DNA of 64,000 nucleotides from Bugulina stolonifera. Its lineage: Eukaryota > Bryozoa > Gymnolaemata > Cheilostomatida > Bugulidae. The translations under genes and the position numbers were made by a program. This document shows, one piece after another, positions 13,197 through 25,428 of this stretch (position 1 is the first letter of the stretch; each line of letters starts with the position of its first letter). The notes beneath the pieces were generated by a model. The model was not told the origin of the DNA, ran no database searches, and saw only the letters and a program-made list of their open reading frames with translations. The DNA lies in the NCBI GenBank assembly GCA_935421135.1, contig OW285187.1, positions 23,126,429 to 23,190,428 of the forward strand, read 5' to 3'.

Positions 13197-16100
13197 ATGA
13201 ATCAGGCAACCTTAGCGGATCAGTCTTCAGAAGCGAGTTGTGACTTAACTTCCAGTGTTATACTAGACCCCCTAGCAAGCACTACTAAAAATGAGTCACA
13301 AATAATTCATTCAGCGGTGAGGAGGTCTTGCTCCGACTCCGGAGTCGTCGACCCTCGTAAAGCACCTGATGTTGTAGCAGGAAAAGACACCAGTGCAAAG
13401 GGAGACTCGGCATCTTCAACATTGTGTAACTGCATGATGTTTGCATTTTTGACTTTCTGTTACATTTTTGTCAGCGTTCTCCCTCATTCAGCCATTCTTA
13501 CATCTCAGCTTAACTCACAGACCTCAGTTGGATCTAGCTCCAAGTAAGATTTCTTCCAACAGTGTACTACAATGTATAACTATAACCATCAGTATGTTCA
13601 ACTTAAATTTCGAGTGCATTGTTACATGGTGGTTTTCTTTAGTTTAGGCTATGCTACTTCTTTATGGTAGCTACTAGTCTCATTGTAGCTGCACAACCTT
13701 GCAGTTGTAACTTTAGATCTGTCACTAGAGTTGCCCCCTCTTTGTCCAAACCAGTGGTACCATAGATTTATGTACTAGCAATAGTACTACCACTAGGAAG
13801 TTTACTCAGTAATTCCACACACTTAATTGAACAGGCACACAAATTTTATACTGATGGTCTCTGTATGTCACATTTTACAAGTGTGCCAAACTTTAAGCAC
13901 ATGTGCCATTAGCATCTAAAGCTGTCAGGTAGCTCAATACTACATGTAACCTACATGTAGATAGTACTGTTTATAATAACAATTCATTGCAATACTTCTC
14001 TGACTTGATTGTAGCATTCCAAGTGATGGACCATCTACTATATACCAAGCAGCTAAACCTTCGGGGCCTTTCTTCCCTACAGGCAGCACAGTGTATGACT
14101 CATACAATGGTGAGCTGAAGCTGGCTGCCAAGTTGGTTGAACAGTACGGCTACGTATTCGTTATGTATTATGCTTCCTGGTCAACTAGCAGCAGACAGGC
14201 TAGAGGAGAGTTTGAGAAGGCTGCTGAAATAATGCAGGGTCGAGTAAGTGTCACAATAGGCTCTAGTAGTATAATTATCTGGAGGAGGTAACTAAAAGCT
14301 ACAAAATGCATTCTGGGATTTCAAAGTGAAAGTACTGTTGTATAAGTATATCAGTCGTCCTTGAATGTGAATAGTGAATAATGAAACTGCAGCGGTTAAT
14401 ATTTTTAACTTGATTCATTTTTATTACAGGTTCCATTTGTGGCCATCAACTGCTGGTACCCTTCTAGTCAATGCAAATCTAAATATAAATTTTACAGTTT
14501 CCCTTCATTCTTTGTTTATGCATCTGGAATGAAAATGGGATTTGCCTTCTCAGGTAATTATTATAACGTATTTCTCCGTTTAGTTTCTCTTAGTAGTTCA
14601 TATTTACAAATGCAGTATTGCAAGTTTTATGTGAACAAACTAAAAAATATTCTCACAAGTTAGCCACAAACATTATTATTAATCTATTTTTTATAGTTTT
14701 GCAATCAGTTGTTTCACACATGGCTACTACTTCACCAAAAAATTGCGATGGATTTGATGTTACAGTTTGGTGATGAAATAGTTTGTTTATGACAATGTTT
14801 TGATGTCACTGCATAAAACACATAATAATGATGGCCTAACCAGAAAAAGGTCATTGTTATTCTCTACCCACTTCATTATTGGGTGATTTGATTCTACGAT
14901 GAAGAAAATGGTTGGATTAAAACAATTTCATACTTTATTTGTTTCAAGTTGACGTTGTGCTGTGAAATTGTAAATACAACTTTTTATATGTAAATTATTT
15001 GATTAAAGTTTGCGTGTCTATATTTCGTTCATACTTTTGTAGGTGTAGAAAAGTCTCACTATTTTGTACGGTTTATTCAATCGCTGTTGAATCCCATCAC
15101 ACACATTTCTAACGCCACTCAGTTCCTCAACTTTGTGTCCAATCAGGAGGTTAGTACTGTAAATTCACACATTAAACGACTAACTACCTAATCGTTACTC
15201 AATTACCCGGAGTGGAAGGAAGGGAGACAATCAGAGGACTAGTATTGATATGCATACTACAGTATCTGTTTTTTGGTTACACAGAAGAAATAGGTGCACA
15301 CTACTATTTAGACAGACCTATATAGGAATTATGGTATAAAATAACACTATTTAATTGTATATAGCTTAATATGTACATTATTACAGCTTGGGAAGTTTGT
15401 GCTATGCCAAGTGTACTGTGACTGTAATAATAATAGAGGCAAAGATTTGGCTCAATCCATCAATAGACTTACCATTGTATTACCATGCAAGTACTGGCTT
15501 GACTTGCACATGTCTACCTATTTATATTGATAATTTACAGTCTTCACTGGTTGGCTATTTCAATCTATCGAAACCTGAACCTGCTGGGAAGTTTCAACAG
15601 TTTTACTATGCATCGCTACGTTCTATAGAAAAAGGTAAGCAGGGACACATTCATAGGCATTGCTTATAATGGTCAAGATATTATTAGTCCTCACGACGTC
15701 TTGGACCAACCTGGACCTCAAATAAAAATCTCAAAATGGTTGCCTGGTCCGAAAGCGCTATCAACCTGAAAATTTTCTTGGTTGGAGAAAACCATCCTAA
15801 GCTCATCATCACACCCTGGTTTCTCGCACGAAAAGAAGAATTTTGTGTTGGGCCCTGACCAGTGTGTTCACGACACCATGCTGAAAGTGGGTTGGAAAAT
15901 TCTTTAGCAATTTGGTCAGTGCCTGAAATTTAATCTGTGAAGACACTATGCAGTACATAGTGATGATTCATGGCTACCATGTACGTTTGATATGATATAA
16001 TAATTCTATATGTAATTTTCAGACGAAGATGTGTGTCCTGTGCTTACGTATAGTTGTTATATATAAATGTATAGTTGCATTTGTTATCTACTTGAAGATT

Positions 16101-19100
16101 ATATTCAACCTGTACGATTTGGAGTCGTCTCCGATGAACAGTTTGCCTCCCAATACTCAATGAATGAGGAAGGAAACATACTTCTTATACGCAGTGTGCA
16201 GGATAACTTGGTCAGTCTTACCATTACTCCACCGTAATATTACACATACTACATTACGCGGTTTGGCCAAACCTTGCATAATATGGCATTCTAAATTTTA
16301 TACTATATACATCAGTACTACATCAGTGTAACTGTTATCCCCATATGCCTACCATCTATTATATTCGTATAAATGAATATTCAATCAATAAATCCAATGA
16401 GACTTAGGTGGGTAGTTCATTGTAAATGCACACTGGGGCTTATTGTTAATTTTTGCAGGCATATCCTTCCACTGGTAACTTCACATCTACTGCTATAACC
16501 AAATGGGTCAACAAATACAGAGTAAAGGTAATATCTGTTTATAGTAGTGGTAGTAATAAACTATATAAATTATTTATCTTGATTCATCTAAACCTGTCCC
16601 ACATAGTGGTATAGGCAATGAAATGTGCTATTAATAGCAATGTAGTAGTAAACACCTCAATTAGACACAATCATGCAAATGAAAACATTTGCAAATTGTA
16701 CATTTCGTACTGTTCTATAATATGCTGTTGGTTTATATTTCTAATTTCTTAGTGCATAACAAGCTTATGATAGTAGCGAGCACCTACAATGTACCTCCTT
16801 TGTGTAACTAAAAAGGGACACACTGTACTACCCATAATAATGCTAGCCTTATTCCTTGATGTAATGCTAGCCTCCTTTAATTCAATAGTTTTAATGTGAT
16901 TGCTTTTTGTGTAGCCTTTGGTCTCCTGGTTGTTCCCCCAGGGAAAGAAGAGTGATACCTTATATAAAATACTGGAATCTGGTCCAACAGCTATACTACT
17001 AACTCCCTATGATGCCTGTTCCCTGTATAACAATGACCTCTCTTTGGTGAGTAATGAGGGGAATGTCTTGTAGAATTAGTAGGTATAATAGCCTGGGTTC
17101 TTTAGTACATACTGTACATTAGTTTCGGGCCCCAAGAGTATCAATGATAACATGGATCGTCATTTTTGAGTAAATCTTTAAGTGTAGTAGTGGAGAAATT
17201 TGACAGCCTTAGTTCCTTGTTTGTGTTTGGGTAAGGGTGATCAACCAACAAAATATAGAGAAGACAACTTCTCTTGCTCAGTCTCTTTGTCTCAAATTTC
17301 TTCACATCTACACCTACATGTAACTCGCATATTCACTAATAAACCCACAGACATAAACATATTGTAGCTACCGCTACAATTTCTCTGCTTGATTTACTTT
17401 AGCTTCGTGAAGTCATCCTAGACATGTATTCATGTAACAAGACTGCTGCGCGGCTCAGCAAGATATCCACACTAATAGCTGGTTCTATACGTCTCCGGAG
17501 CTCTGATAGCGAGTCCCCTATATGTCTGGTATGTAACAACATTGAAGAAATGAGCAACTCTGATTGCTGTTACAGCTTAGCTAACTCCAGCTCCCTCTGT
17601 CAGGTTGGTGCATTCCCTTGATTTTGCTATGCTATGGTTTATGTCTTGCCATGTAACTTGTTGAAGCATAGTATTGGTAGCAATATGTGTTATTAACTCA
17701 TTCAGTACCAGTGTCGGATATATCCGACGCAAGAATTATACTCCAAATTTGTACAACCACCTTTACAACAAGAAGCAAATTACTAAACCTACTAATCCTT
17801 CAAGCTTTGGGATTGATTATAAATAATCCAATAAGCCCCAGAACTAGAGTAGCTGCAGGAAATAGCTACTAATATGCCTGTATGTAGGTCCTAAGCTGAA
17901 ATATCAGGGTGGCCAGTAGCTCAGCAGTAGGAATTCTATAATTTAGTGGTTCAGCTTTATACACTTCATACTTCATGTCACTGAACAGTTTTTGTGTGTA
18001 AAATGTGTGGTGTTAGAGTTTCAGCAGTCAGATATTTTGAAAAATACTAAACCTTCATCAAAATACTGATATGTAGGCAGAAGTGGGAAATTCATGATAT
18101 TTTACTATTTTTCGACAATAGCAATTGTGTTGCTATATATGCTCTGGGTCACCCTCTATATCTGTTTTGCTATTAGAGCTATCAATATGAAACAGACCAA
18201 TTTTTTAGAACAAGACGAGCTGATTCCAGATCTATAATCAAATTTAATGTAGCCTAAGCGGTTCAGATAGAGTCGGCCCATAAATATGCTTCGTTTTTCT
18301 AAAATTAGCTGGTACTGAATGAGTTAAATGCAATTGAGTTGCACATAACATCTTGTAAAGGATAGTTTATCACATGTGTATTATGTTCACTTGACTATTT
18401 ACTTGAGTAGGTGTGTGCACCACAGAAAGCTTGCGGTGGTCACTGCCATCAGTGTAAGAGAGCGGTATCAGCATACCACCCTCAATCACACTCTAATCAT
18501 CACAACATCTCATGCTTCTCCATGAAACAAGACATCACAACTTCTAATATCTACACTGAGGTATGTAACACGCATTTCCTGTTCATGGTCACTACTGTTA
18601 TTTTCACAACAGGTGATTCTTCATTGGGTATTTTGTAACTGGTTTATCATTTGTGGTTATGAAACGGCAATTTACTAAGTCAAAATTTTGTAACCAACTA
18701 TTAATATTTTGTCCTAAGTGGCTTGCATGTTTCTAACTGCCATGATTTCAATATCTTCATTTAACATGCATAACATCAACTTGTTGTTAATGACATACTG
18801 TATAAATATGCTCCTTTTAGATCTGCTGTCAAAGTGTGGAAGAAAACTCAACTCACAGACGGTCAACTGATGGTTATATCCGGAGACATAGGGACTGTGT
18901 GCCAGTTCAGTATATCAGTAGTCAGCACCAGCCATCAAAGTGTCTCACCAACATTCGCTTGTCTAACGAAAGCTCTATTTGTTCTTCCAACACTACACTT
19001 AACGTGCTAGCAGTAGACAGTTCATTGTACACCGAGTTAGGGAAACGATTCGGAGTTGACTCTAACATGACAGAGAGTCGGCTTGTGCTAGTCAACCTTG

Positions 19101-20964
19101 AGGATGAATCATACTATATTATGGGAGGCAGATTTAACAAGTCTAATATAGGTAAGAAATTAAATTTTAGTAACTGAAACAATAACGTACTGTAAAGGAA
19201 CAAGGACTGAAAACCTGAATTAGTTGTTATACTATGGTCAATAGATGAAATAGACATGTAGTTTACTGCGTAGTGTGTAGGACTGAGGGAGATGGAATTA
19301 TAATCAGATAGAATTAGACCAGAATTCCAGTAGATCATGTTCTGTGTGCCCACTGTAGAAATATTATCTAATTGTTTAGTTTCCAAGTGTTTGTAATTGT
19401 TCAGTACTTTCTACTTTCAGTTAAGTTCCTTGAAGAGTATACATCTGGTATGGCTCATAGAGAACAGCCTTCAGCACCGATACCAGAGACAACTCCTCAT
19501 CTGAATCCTGTTCCACACAAACAAGAGACATTTTATATCAAAGATATCAATGCATCTCACCTAACCAGTGTTCTCTCTACTCAAAATATTTTTAAAAAGG
19601 TTTGTAGAAATCAAATTTCATTGAGTTGTGATAAATTATTATCATTTTCTACTATATATGTATGAAGTTGTCTTCTCTCAATTTTACCATTTTCATGCAA
19701 TTGGAGAATTGAGGATTATATACAGTCATTGTATATAAACATAGTTTCCATAAAGCAAGTAGTTATCTCTGGTTCATACATGCATACGGTGTGTTAGTTT
19801 CTACATGTAGATTGGAGACCATCCTCTGAAAATTTAAGTGTTTCAGTAATTGCATGTGCATATATGTGATTTGTTTACATTTCCTTGGGAGTTCCTCATT
19901 TTTCTATATTATTTGTATGTATTTGTGTTATTAGGATGTTGTGGTGCTCTTCTATTCCAAGTGGTGTACTCACTGTAAAGCATTGGCTCATATTTTTCTC
20001 TCTTGTGCAAATCATCTAAGAGGAACTACATCAATCAAGTTTTTCAGGTATGAATCACTATTATCATTAGCTCAAGTGGATATGTACATGGTAACCAGCT
20101 ACAGAGGGTTCAACCACTAAAAGGATAGAACAACTTCCTATTAAGACCAATTTAAAAGGTGTCTTCGAAGGTCTCCCAAGACACCTATAGCCCATGCTTT
20201 GCTAATCTCACCTTTTCCAGTCAAACAGAGTAATTCATTGTTCATTGAATGACTATTGTAATCTATTTTTATTTTGTTTTATTTGCTTTCATTTTCTTCT
20301 TTCCACTTTCTCCCTTTCAATAGAGTTTTTGTCTTTTTGAAGAGTACATTGTACTGATGCTGTTTCAGGTTGGATATGGCAACAAATACACTGGAATGGA
20401 AACACATGGTATCCCAAGTTCCTACAGTCACACTATTCCCATACAGGTAGGTTTGTGTACCTAACCAGCTGGTGGGAGTTTAACAATCCAACAAAAACAC
20501 TTCATCTCTATCATAATGTTTCTATAAGAAACATGCTTTCAGTGAAATTATACTACATATACTACCTCTCAGTACCTGTAAATTATATTACTGTACCTTT
20601 TAGTGGCCATGCTGAGAAAATAACACTCCCATTAAAAAGTTCAGGACAGATGCTGCAATTTATACTGGAAAGGTGCAGTGTGCGACATGTAATAGAAGTC
20701 ATTACTAAGTCAACTGAACTCACACCCAAGATTCTTAATCTACTAAGATCACGTATTACTAGTTTGGAGAGACAACTCTTAACATATAGAAGCTACAACA
20801 CTAAAGAAGATGAATTTATTGAATTAATTAAAAGGAATATACGAACTACTCAGTTTAATTTGCTCAAATTAAGAAAATTATATATTCATATATATGGTAC
20901 TACTTGGTTGTATGGTAATATGAAGATTATAAGGCAGCTGAGATTGTTCCATATTTATTATTAA
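13197..20964 (+). CDS. TXNDC11: thioredoxin domain-containing protein 11
   Basis: An ER membrane thioredoxin-family protein; in vertebrates it binds DUOX enzymes and has been linked to ER quality control. Fifteen exons: 13197-13543, 14015-14243, 14430-14553, 15043-15149, 15541-15634, 16098-16210, 16459-16527, 16915-17046, 17403-17603, 18411-18560, 18821-19151, 19421-19599, 19935-20047, 20369-20446, 20604-20964. They join in phase to about 875 residues (human 985). An in-frame TAA precedes the start ATG. A membrane segment lies at about 80-97. The first thioredoxin domain (FVAINCW, YSFPSFFVY) has WSTSS in place of an active site, near residue 171. A middle section carries VGYFNLS and VRFGVVSDE. 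The last thioredoxin domain has WCTHC (Cys about 703 and 706). A short coiled coil closes the protein. Order and motifs match human TXNDC11 throughout. Confidence 0.88.
17180..17317. mobile_element. short MITE-like inverted-repeat element in a TXNDC11 intron
   Basis: Left end GTAGTAGTGGAGAAATTTGA and right end TCAAATTTCTTCACATCTAC (complement GTAGATGTGAAGAAATTTGA) form imperfect terminal inverted repeats about 138 bp apart. The core holds the palindrome GAGAAGACAACTTCTC (17258-17273). A related copy lies at 51901-52048. Confidence 0.5.
17697..18323. mobile_element. piggyBac-like MITE with TTAA target site
   Basis: The 627-bp element lies in the TXNDC11 intron between 17603 and 18411. Its termini CTCATTCAGTACCAG and CTGGTACTGAATGAG are perfect inverted repeats. 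It is flanked on both sides by TTAA (17693-17696 and 18324-18327), the piggyBac target duplication. A palindrome GTCGGATATATCCGAC lies just inside the left end. No transposase frame exists, so it is non-autonomous. Confidence 0.8.
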
Positions 20965-21137
20965 TGAAAATATAAGACAAGTGATGATCTTTGACAATCC
21001 ATACACCTGTTTAGGCAATGCTTAATGAACAGAGAGTGTCTAAGTTTTGATCTACGCTGCATACACAGTATAAAGGTGACTGAAATTAACTATAGAATAC
21101 ATGTTTGATTTTATCTGACTCAAGCATGAGCTGCTGC

Positions 21138-23827
21138 TTATTTCATACCTAGAAGTTCCACATCAAATATAAGTGTTGCATTGGGAGGAATGACCCCAGG
21201 GTACCCAGATGGGCCGTAGGCATAGTCCGGAGAACAAGTCAATTTAGCTCTTTGTCCCACAGACATCTAAAAGACACGAATGAGCTGTTGGGAATAAAAA
21301 ACACATGATTATAACATTGGCATTAAGGTTAGGATTGGGCACATTCTTTCCATACACCAAGAATAATTTACCTGTGCAACGCCTTCATCCCAACCTTTGA
21401 TGACTTGCCCAGCACCAATCTTAAACTCGAAAGGCTTTCCACGATCTCTTGAAGAATCGAACTTTTTTCCATCAGTTAATGTTCCTACAACAGAGTAATT
21501 ATTAGATCGCTACGTTTAAATTCCTAGGAGGTAGGCAGCAGTTAAGATAGTTAAAAGTATCCGCTCTGAAATAGCCTGCTCATAGTGGCTTCTATTGCAT
21601 CATTTGCACTCACTACTCCATTTTTTCCTCAAGAGCAGGTGAGATACTGACATCATCATAACACTAAGAGCGCTTACCACTATAATAGCGTTCTACAACC
21701 GTGCTTACTTGCATAATGTACTACAACTGTGCTTATCTGTATAGTGTACTACAACGGTGCTTACCACCTGTGTAGTGTACTACAACCGTGCTTACCTGTG
21801 TAGTGTACTACAACCGTGCTTACCTGTGTAGTGTACTACAACCGTGCTTACCTGTATAGTGTACTGAAACAGTCTGGCCGTTCTTGGGGAAGTTTGTTCC
21901 TACAAAGCATAGCAAAAATAATGTGCAATTGGCAACAATAGACGTGATTGGTACTTGGAATTCTGGTAAAAATCCTTTATAAGACATGTGCTTGCAAAAT
22001 ACTCTAAACTGAAGAGATTTTTATGACCTTTTACAAAATTTCCACTACACAAGTAGGTGTTGGTGGCCAGGTGGTCTAGGCGCTAATCATTCTGGTCTTG
22101 CAGCAATGACGCAAATGATCTGCAAGGACGTGGGTTCGAGTCCCACCAATGACCTAGAGGTTTTCGCCCCGAAGGTTTTCCTTCCATGCCATATCGGACT
22201 GTGAGAATATCCAGCTCTAGGAGCTGTGGTGGGCCCTCGATTATCACACTATGCTGACTTACCAATTTATGTGCTTCAGGCTAGTTAGACAACATAATAA
22301 AATAGGCCTACCTCCATGCAAAAAATGATAATGCTACGAGCTGTAGACTATTATTCTTAAAACCAAAAATTGTCCCTACTTGCCCGCTCTTCCACTATAC
22401 TGATTTTTCGATCAACCTGTAAATTTAATGAAAATCACTTTGAATTTGAATAGTAGATAGAACTAATATAAATATTAATTAAGATAATATAATTACTAAA
22501 TAGTGATATAATCACAATTATTAGGCCTATATCATAATGCTCCATGCGATAATCTTTATGTAGGCCTATAGGCCTAATTATCATTGCTATGATTTTCCTT
22601 ACTTTACTGTATACATGCAATGCATACAATAATTATAATATAATAAGCCAACTATTTATTTATTTTTCTATTTCCAGTGTTTATCATATTTATTGCAACT
22701 TCATTTCCGATTTTGATGTTTTCAATTTCATCAATTTCAAAATAAAACAAAATTAAACAAGTTAGTTGAAGAAAGACGTTGTAGGCCTAGTCATTAAATC
22801 ATCATTTTAATATCATCATTTATATTTATATTATTATTATAATTTAGTAAATATTATAATTAATAATATAAATATAATTATAATTAAAGTACAGTGTATA
22901 GGCCTATTGTATTTTTTTCACCTTTGCTCTCTTGTTTATGGTCATAACAATAATCATCTCATGATTTCATGATGATGATAAAAAAAAAACAATACAATTT
23001 TAACAAATATTTTGCTTTTTTCTCATATATAATAATGCAATTCACACTACAATCAAATAAATCTTATATACAAATGTACATTGTATAATAACAAAAGTCT
23101 AATACGTGCACCTGATTTCACATAGGCTATAATCAATAATCATAATGTATTAGTAAGTATAAACTAATTTTAATCTAATCATTAATCGTTATTACATCAT
23201 TATCATAATGATTATCATTAGTCGATTAAATTATCTTTGATTACATTAATAGTAATATTAATATTAAATATATAAACAATTAGATTAAACAAAGCTTAGA
23301 GAAGAGATAGATTCATTCAGTGACTGTGAGTAAGATTTAGATTGATAAGATTAGTCAATAAGATCTTTTTTTTTTTTTTTTATTTTTCCACTGAGACCCT
23401 CGAATGAGGTAAAAGTGTGGAACACGATAATACTGTGCTTAGGTAATGTTTGTTTTGCTTTTTTGTTATTATTTATACATGTATGAATGTGTATATATAT
23501 TTTTATTTTATTTTATTTTTTTTTAATCTATACACCTGTCTGCTTAACACTGTTGTCAGCTCTTTAATTTAATCTCCTCTCACATCACGGATAGTTTTCG
23601 GCCAGAATGAATAATAAAAAGATTTTGAGCGAATGTATGGCACAAAAGTATTGGGATGTTGCCTGGTGTTATGCCCACTTTGACAATTATCATTATCTTA
23701 TGATCAAAGGGAGGATCTGGGATTCTCTCCTGTCAGTCCCGATAAGGCCAAGATTTTTATAGCTAAAATAATTATTACAGGCTTACTTACCATCACCAGG
23801 TGTGATTGTTTCAACTTGAACGCCCAT
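21138..23827 (-). CDS. FKBP1A: FKBP12-type peptidyl-prolyl isomerase
   Basis: A cytosolic proline cis-trans isomerase that binds FK506/rapamycin and regulates calcium-release channels and TGF-beta receptors in animals. Four exons, leftward: 23791-23827, 21852-21899, 21372-21484, 21138-21266. They join in phase to exactly 108 residues, the family's normal length with the initiator Met. Visible hallmarks are [54 protein letters not shown] and the C-terminal IFDVELL. The aromatic pocket residues (Tyr of VHYTG, Phe of FEFKIG, Trp of KGW, Tyr of DYAYG, Phe of IFD) are intact. Intron 1 is long and AT-rich and contains a SINE. The intron after exon 2 is a minisatellite of the exon's own donor site. 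Convergent with TXNDC11, 173 bp apart. Confidence 0.96.
21671..21868 (-). repeat. 28-bp minisatellite overlapping the FKBP1A exon 2 donor
   Basis: Six to seven tandem copies of a 28-bp unit. On the coding strand each contains GTACACTACACAG followed by GTAAGCACGGTT, which is the last 13 bases of exon 2 plus its 5' splice site. The functional copy is at the right edge (donor at 21851-21850). One inner copy is 31 bp and the outer copies are degenerate. Confidence 0.85.
22055..22270 (+). mobile_element. tRNA-derived SINE in FKBP1A intron 1
   Basis: GTGGCCAGGTGGTCTAGGCG resembles a pol III A box. GTGGGTTCGAGTCCCAC is a perfect T-arm/B box (GGTTCGAGTCC). The acceptor stem does not close, and unrelated sequence follows, so this is a SINE head, not a working tRNA gene. 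Confidence 0.65.
22430..23300. other. very AT-rich intronic stretch
   Basis: Low-complexity AT-rich sequence in FKBP1A intron 1, dominated by ATAATTATAAT runs and repeated TAGGCCTAT. Similar sequence occurs at 32640-33000 and 45100-45450. Nothing coding was seen. Confidence 0.5.
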
Positions 23828-25428
23828 ATTTATTGAAGTTGTGTACAAGCGTGTTTCTCGCGGGCAAAAGTGTGGTCAGTAGTGACCAATATCAATATGG
23901 AGGAAAAGAAGAAAACAAAAAAGTATAGACCTGATAATAAGCCGCGAGTCTACTTTTCCGTTTTCGAATTCCGATAATTTTTATACAGCTGGAAATTCGA
24001 GGGTAGACAACTTCTAATTATGACTAGTTGCTTATTTGCATAATACATTGTAATTATATGCATAATTTTATTTTAGAACCAGAGAGTTGAGAATTAGTTG
24101 TGAATGGTTCTGAGAGAGTTATCTTATCGTTATCTGATTAGAACCAAAGATACAAAAAGGGACATACACATAACACGTATCTTTTTGCTTTTTTGCTGCT
24201 AAGGTTTACACAAATATGGTTCATATTTACAATTACAGAGTGAAAAGCAGTAACAAACCGAGGCCCCCTCTTCTGCTTTTCGGAGGGTTCTAGGGGCTCC
24301 ATTTTTAACCTGATCCTAACATGATGCATGGCTGTATATCAACACCATGCAACAGAGATGGACTATGATTTAGCATATTACAACATTACTAGACAATCGT
24401 TGACGAATGAGAGGTTTGTAAGGAGTTGAAACAAAATATATCAGGAGCACTCATAGGTACATACACATGCGTAGACAACTCGTTGGGAGCCCATGCGCAG
24501 GCTCAGTTTTACGCTACTGTGGTAACCACTACAACTTTCAGCATGGTAAAATGGGTGACAGTAGAATCAGACCCATAATTTAGACCTAACAGACAATCAA
24601 TTCAAGTTTACTCCCTTTGCCCTATAAAAACTGTCAGCAGTTCACTCATATTTTTATAGCTGCTGCAGAAATAGAGTCAAACATGTTATACGTAGTCAAA
24701 CATGAATGCGCTAATTAGTGTACATGTATAATGAGAGTAATTGTTATCTAGGACTTCCATATATAATTTATTAGAATATAGGACCCAGCTTGAGCGACAA
24801 CCTGATAGGAGTGCATAAGTCTAATCTACAACTTGTACTGAGTAAAATAGTATTAGCTGTAGAATCAGTATAGATATAGGGACTTGTGTTGGCAGCATAA
24901 TGGTAAAATACATGATTATGATCATAGACATAAATTATTACATTTCTGATTCATTCAAATGTCAAATCAGATTTAACAACTTTGCCAAAAGGAAAAAAGC
25001 TGGTATGTCAAATGGTACAGTGAAGAATGGAAAAAATTTTGATCTCTCTAAATACAAAACTTCATTGACTGGTTAGAAAGTTGAATGTACAACTGGAGCC
25101 ATGACTGAGCAGTATGCAGTGCTAGAATGTACAGCCAACTAAAATGCATGGTTTAATTCTTTCAAGCATAAGTAGTACTTGCTTGCTTACATTTAGTGCT
25201 GATTATTAGTAGGTGAAATCTAGAAACTATGGGAGGGTTTGAACTATTGGTGTCACACAGTAAACTCTGGGGCTGAATAATGGGTTTTCTTATAAGATAT
25301 GCGCAGACTACGAATATAGTAGAGTTTGGACTGGAAGTAATGCAGTAGTCCAATAGGTATGCACCATATAGAATCTCTAATTAGGTCAGTCAATGTGCTG
25401 ACTATAAAATGAAGAGTCTATGATATCA
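23828..25428. other. intergenic between FKBP1A start and LRRFIP 3' end
   Basis: Contains the upstream region of FKBP1A at its left and the 3' UTR of the LRRFIP gene at its right. No open frame with family resemblance, no paired splice signals and no clear repeat structure were seen. Confidence 0.4.

Noticed and set aside
15387..15476. Possible extra TXNDC11 exon (LGKFVLCQVYCDCNNN)
   Set aside because: It has a good acceptor but no good in-phase donor, and exons 15043-15149 and 15541-15634 join directly in phase exactly as human TXNDC11 does (NYE/VVGYF).
20455..20603. N-terminal extension of the last TXNDC11 exon (start at 20455)
   Set aside because: This is intron sequence; the spliced frame enters at 20604 after TTTTAG, in phase with the exon ending at 20446.
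22060..22150. A functional tRNA gene
   Set aside because: The T-arm is perfect, but the acceptor stem does not pair and the anticodon region is irregular; it reads as a SINE head.
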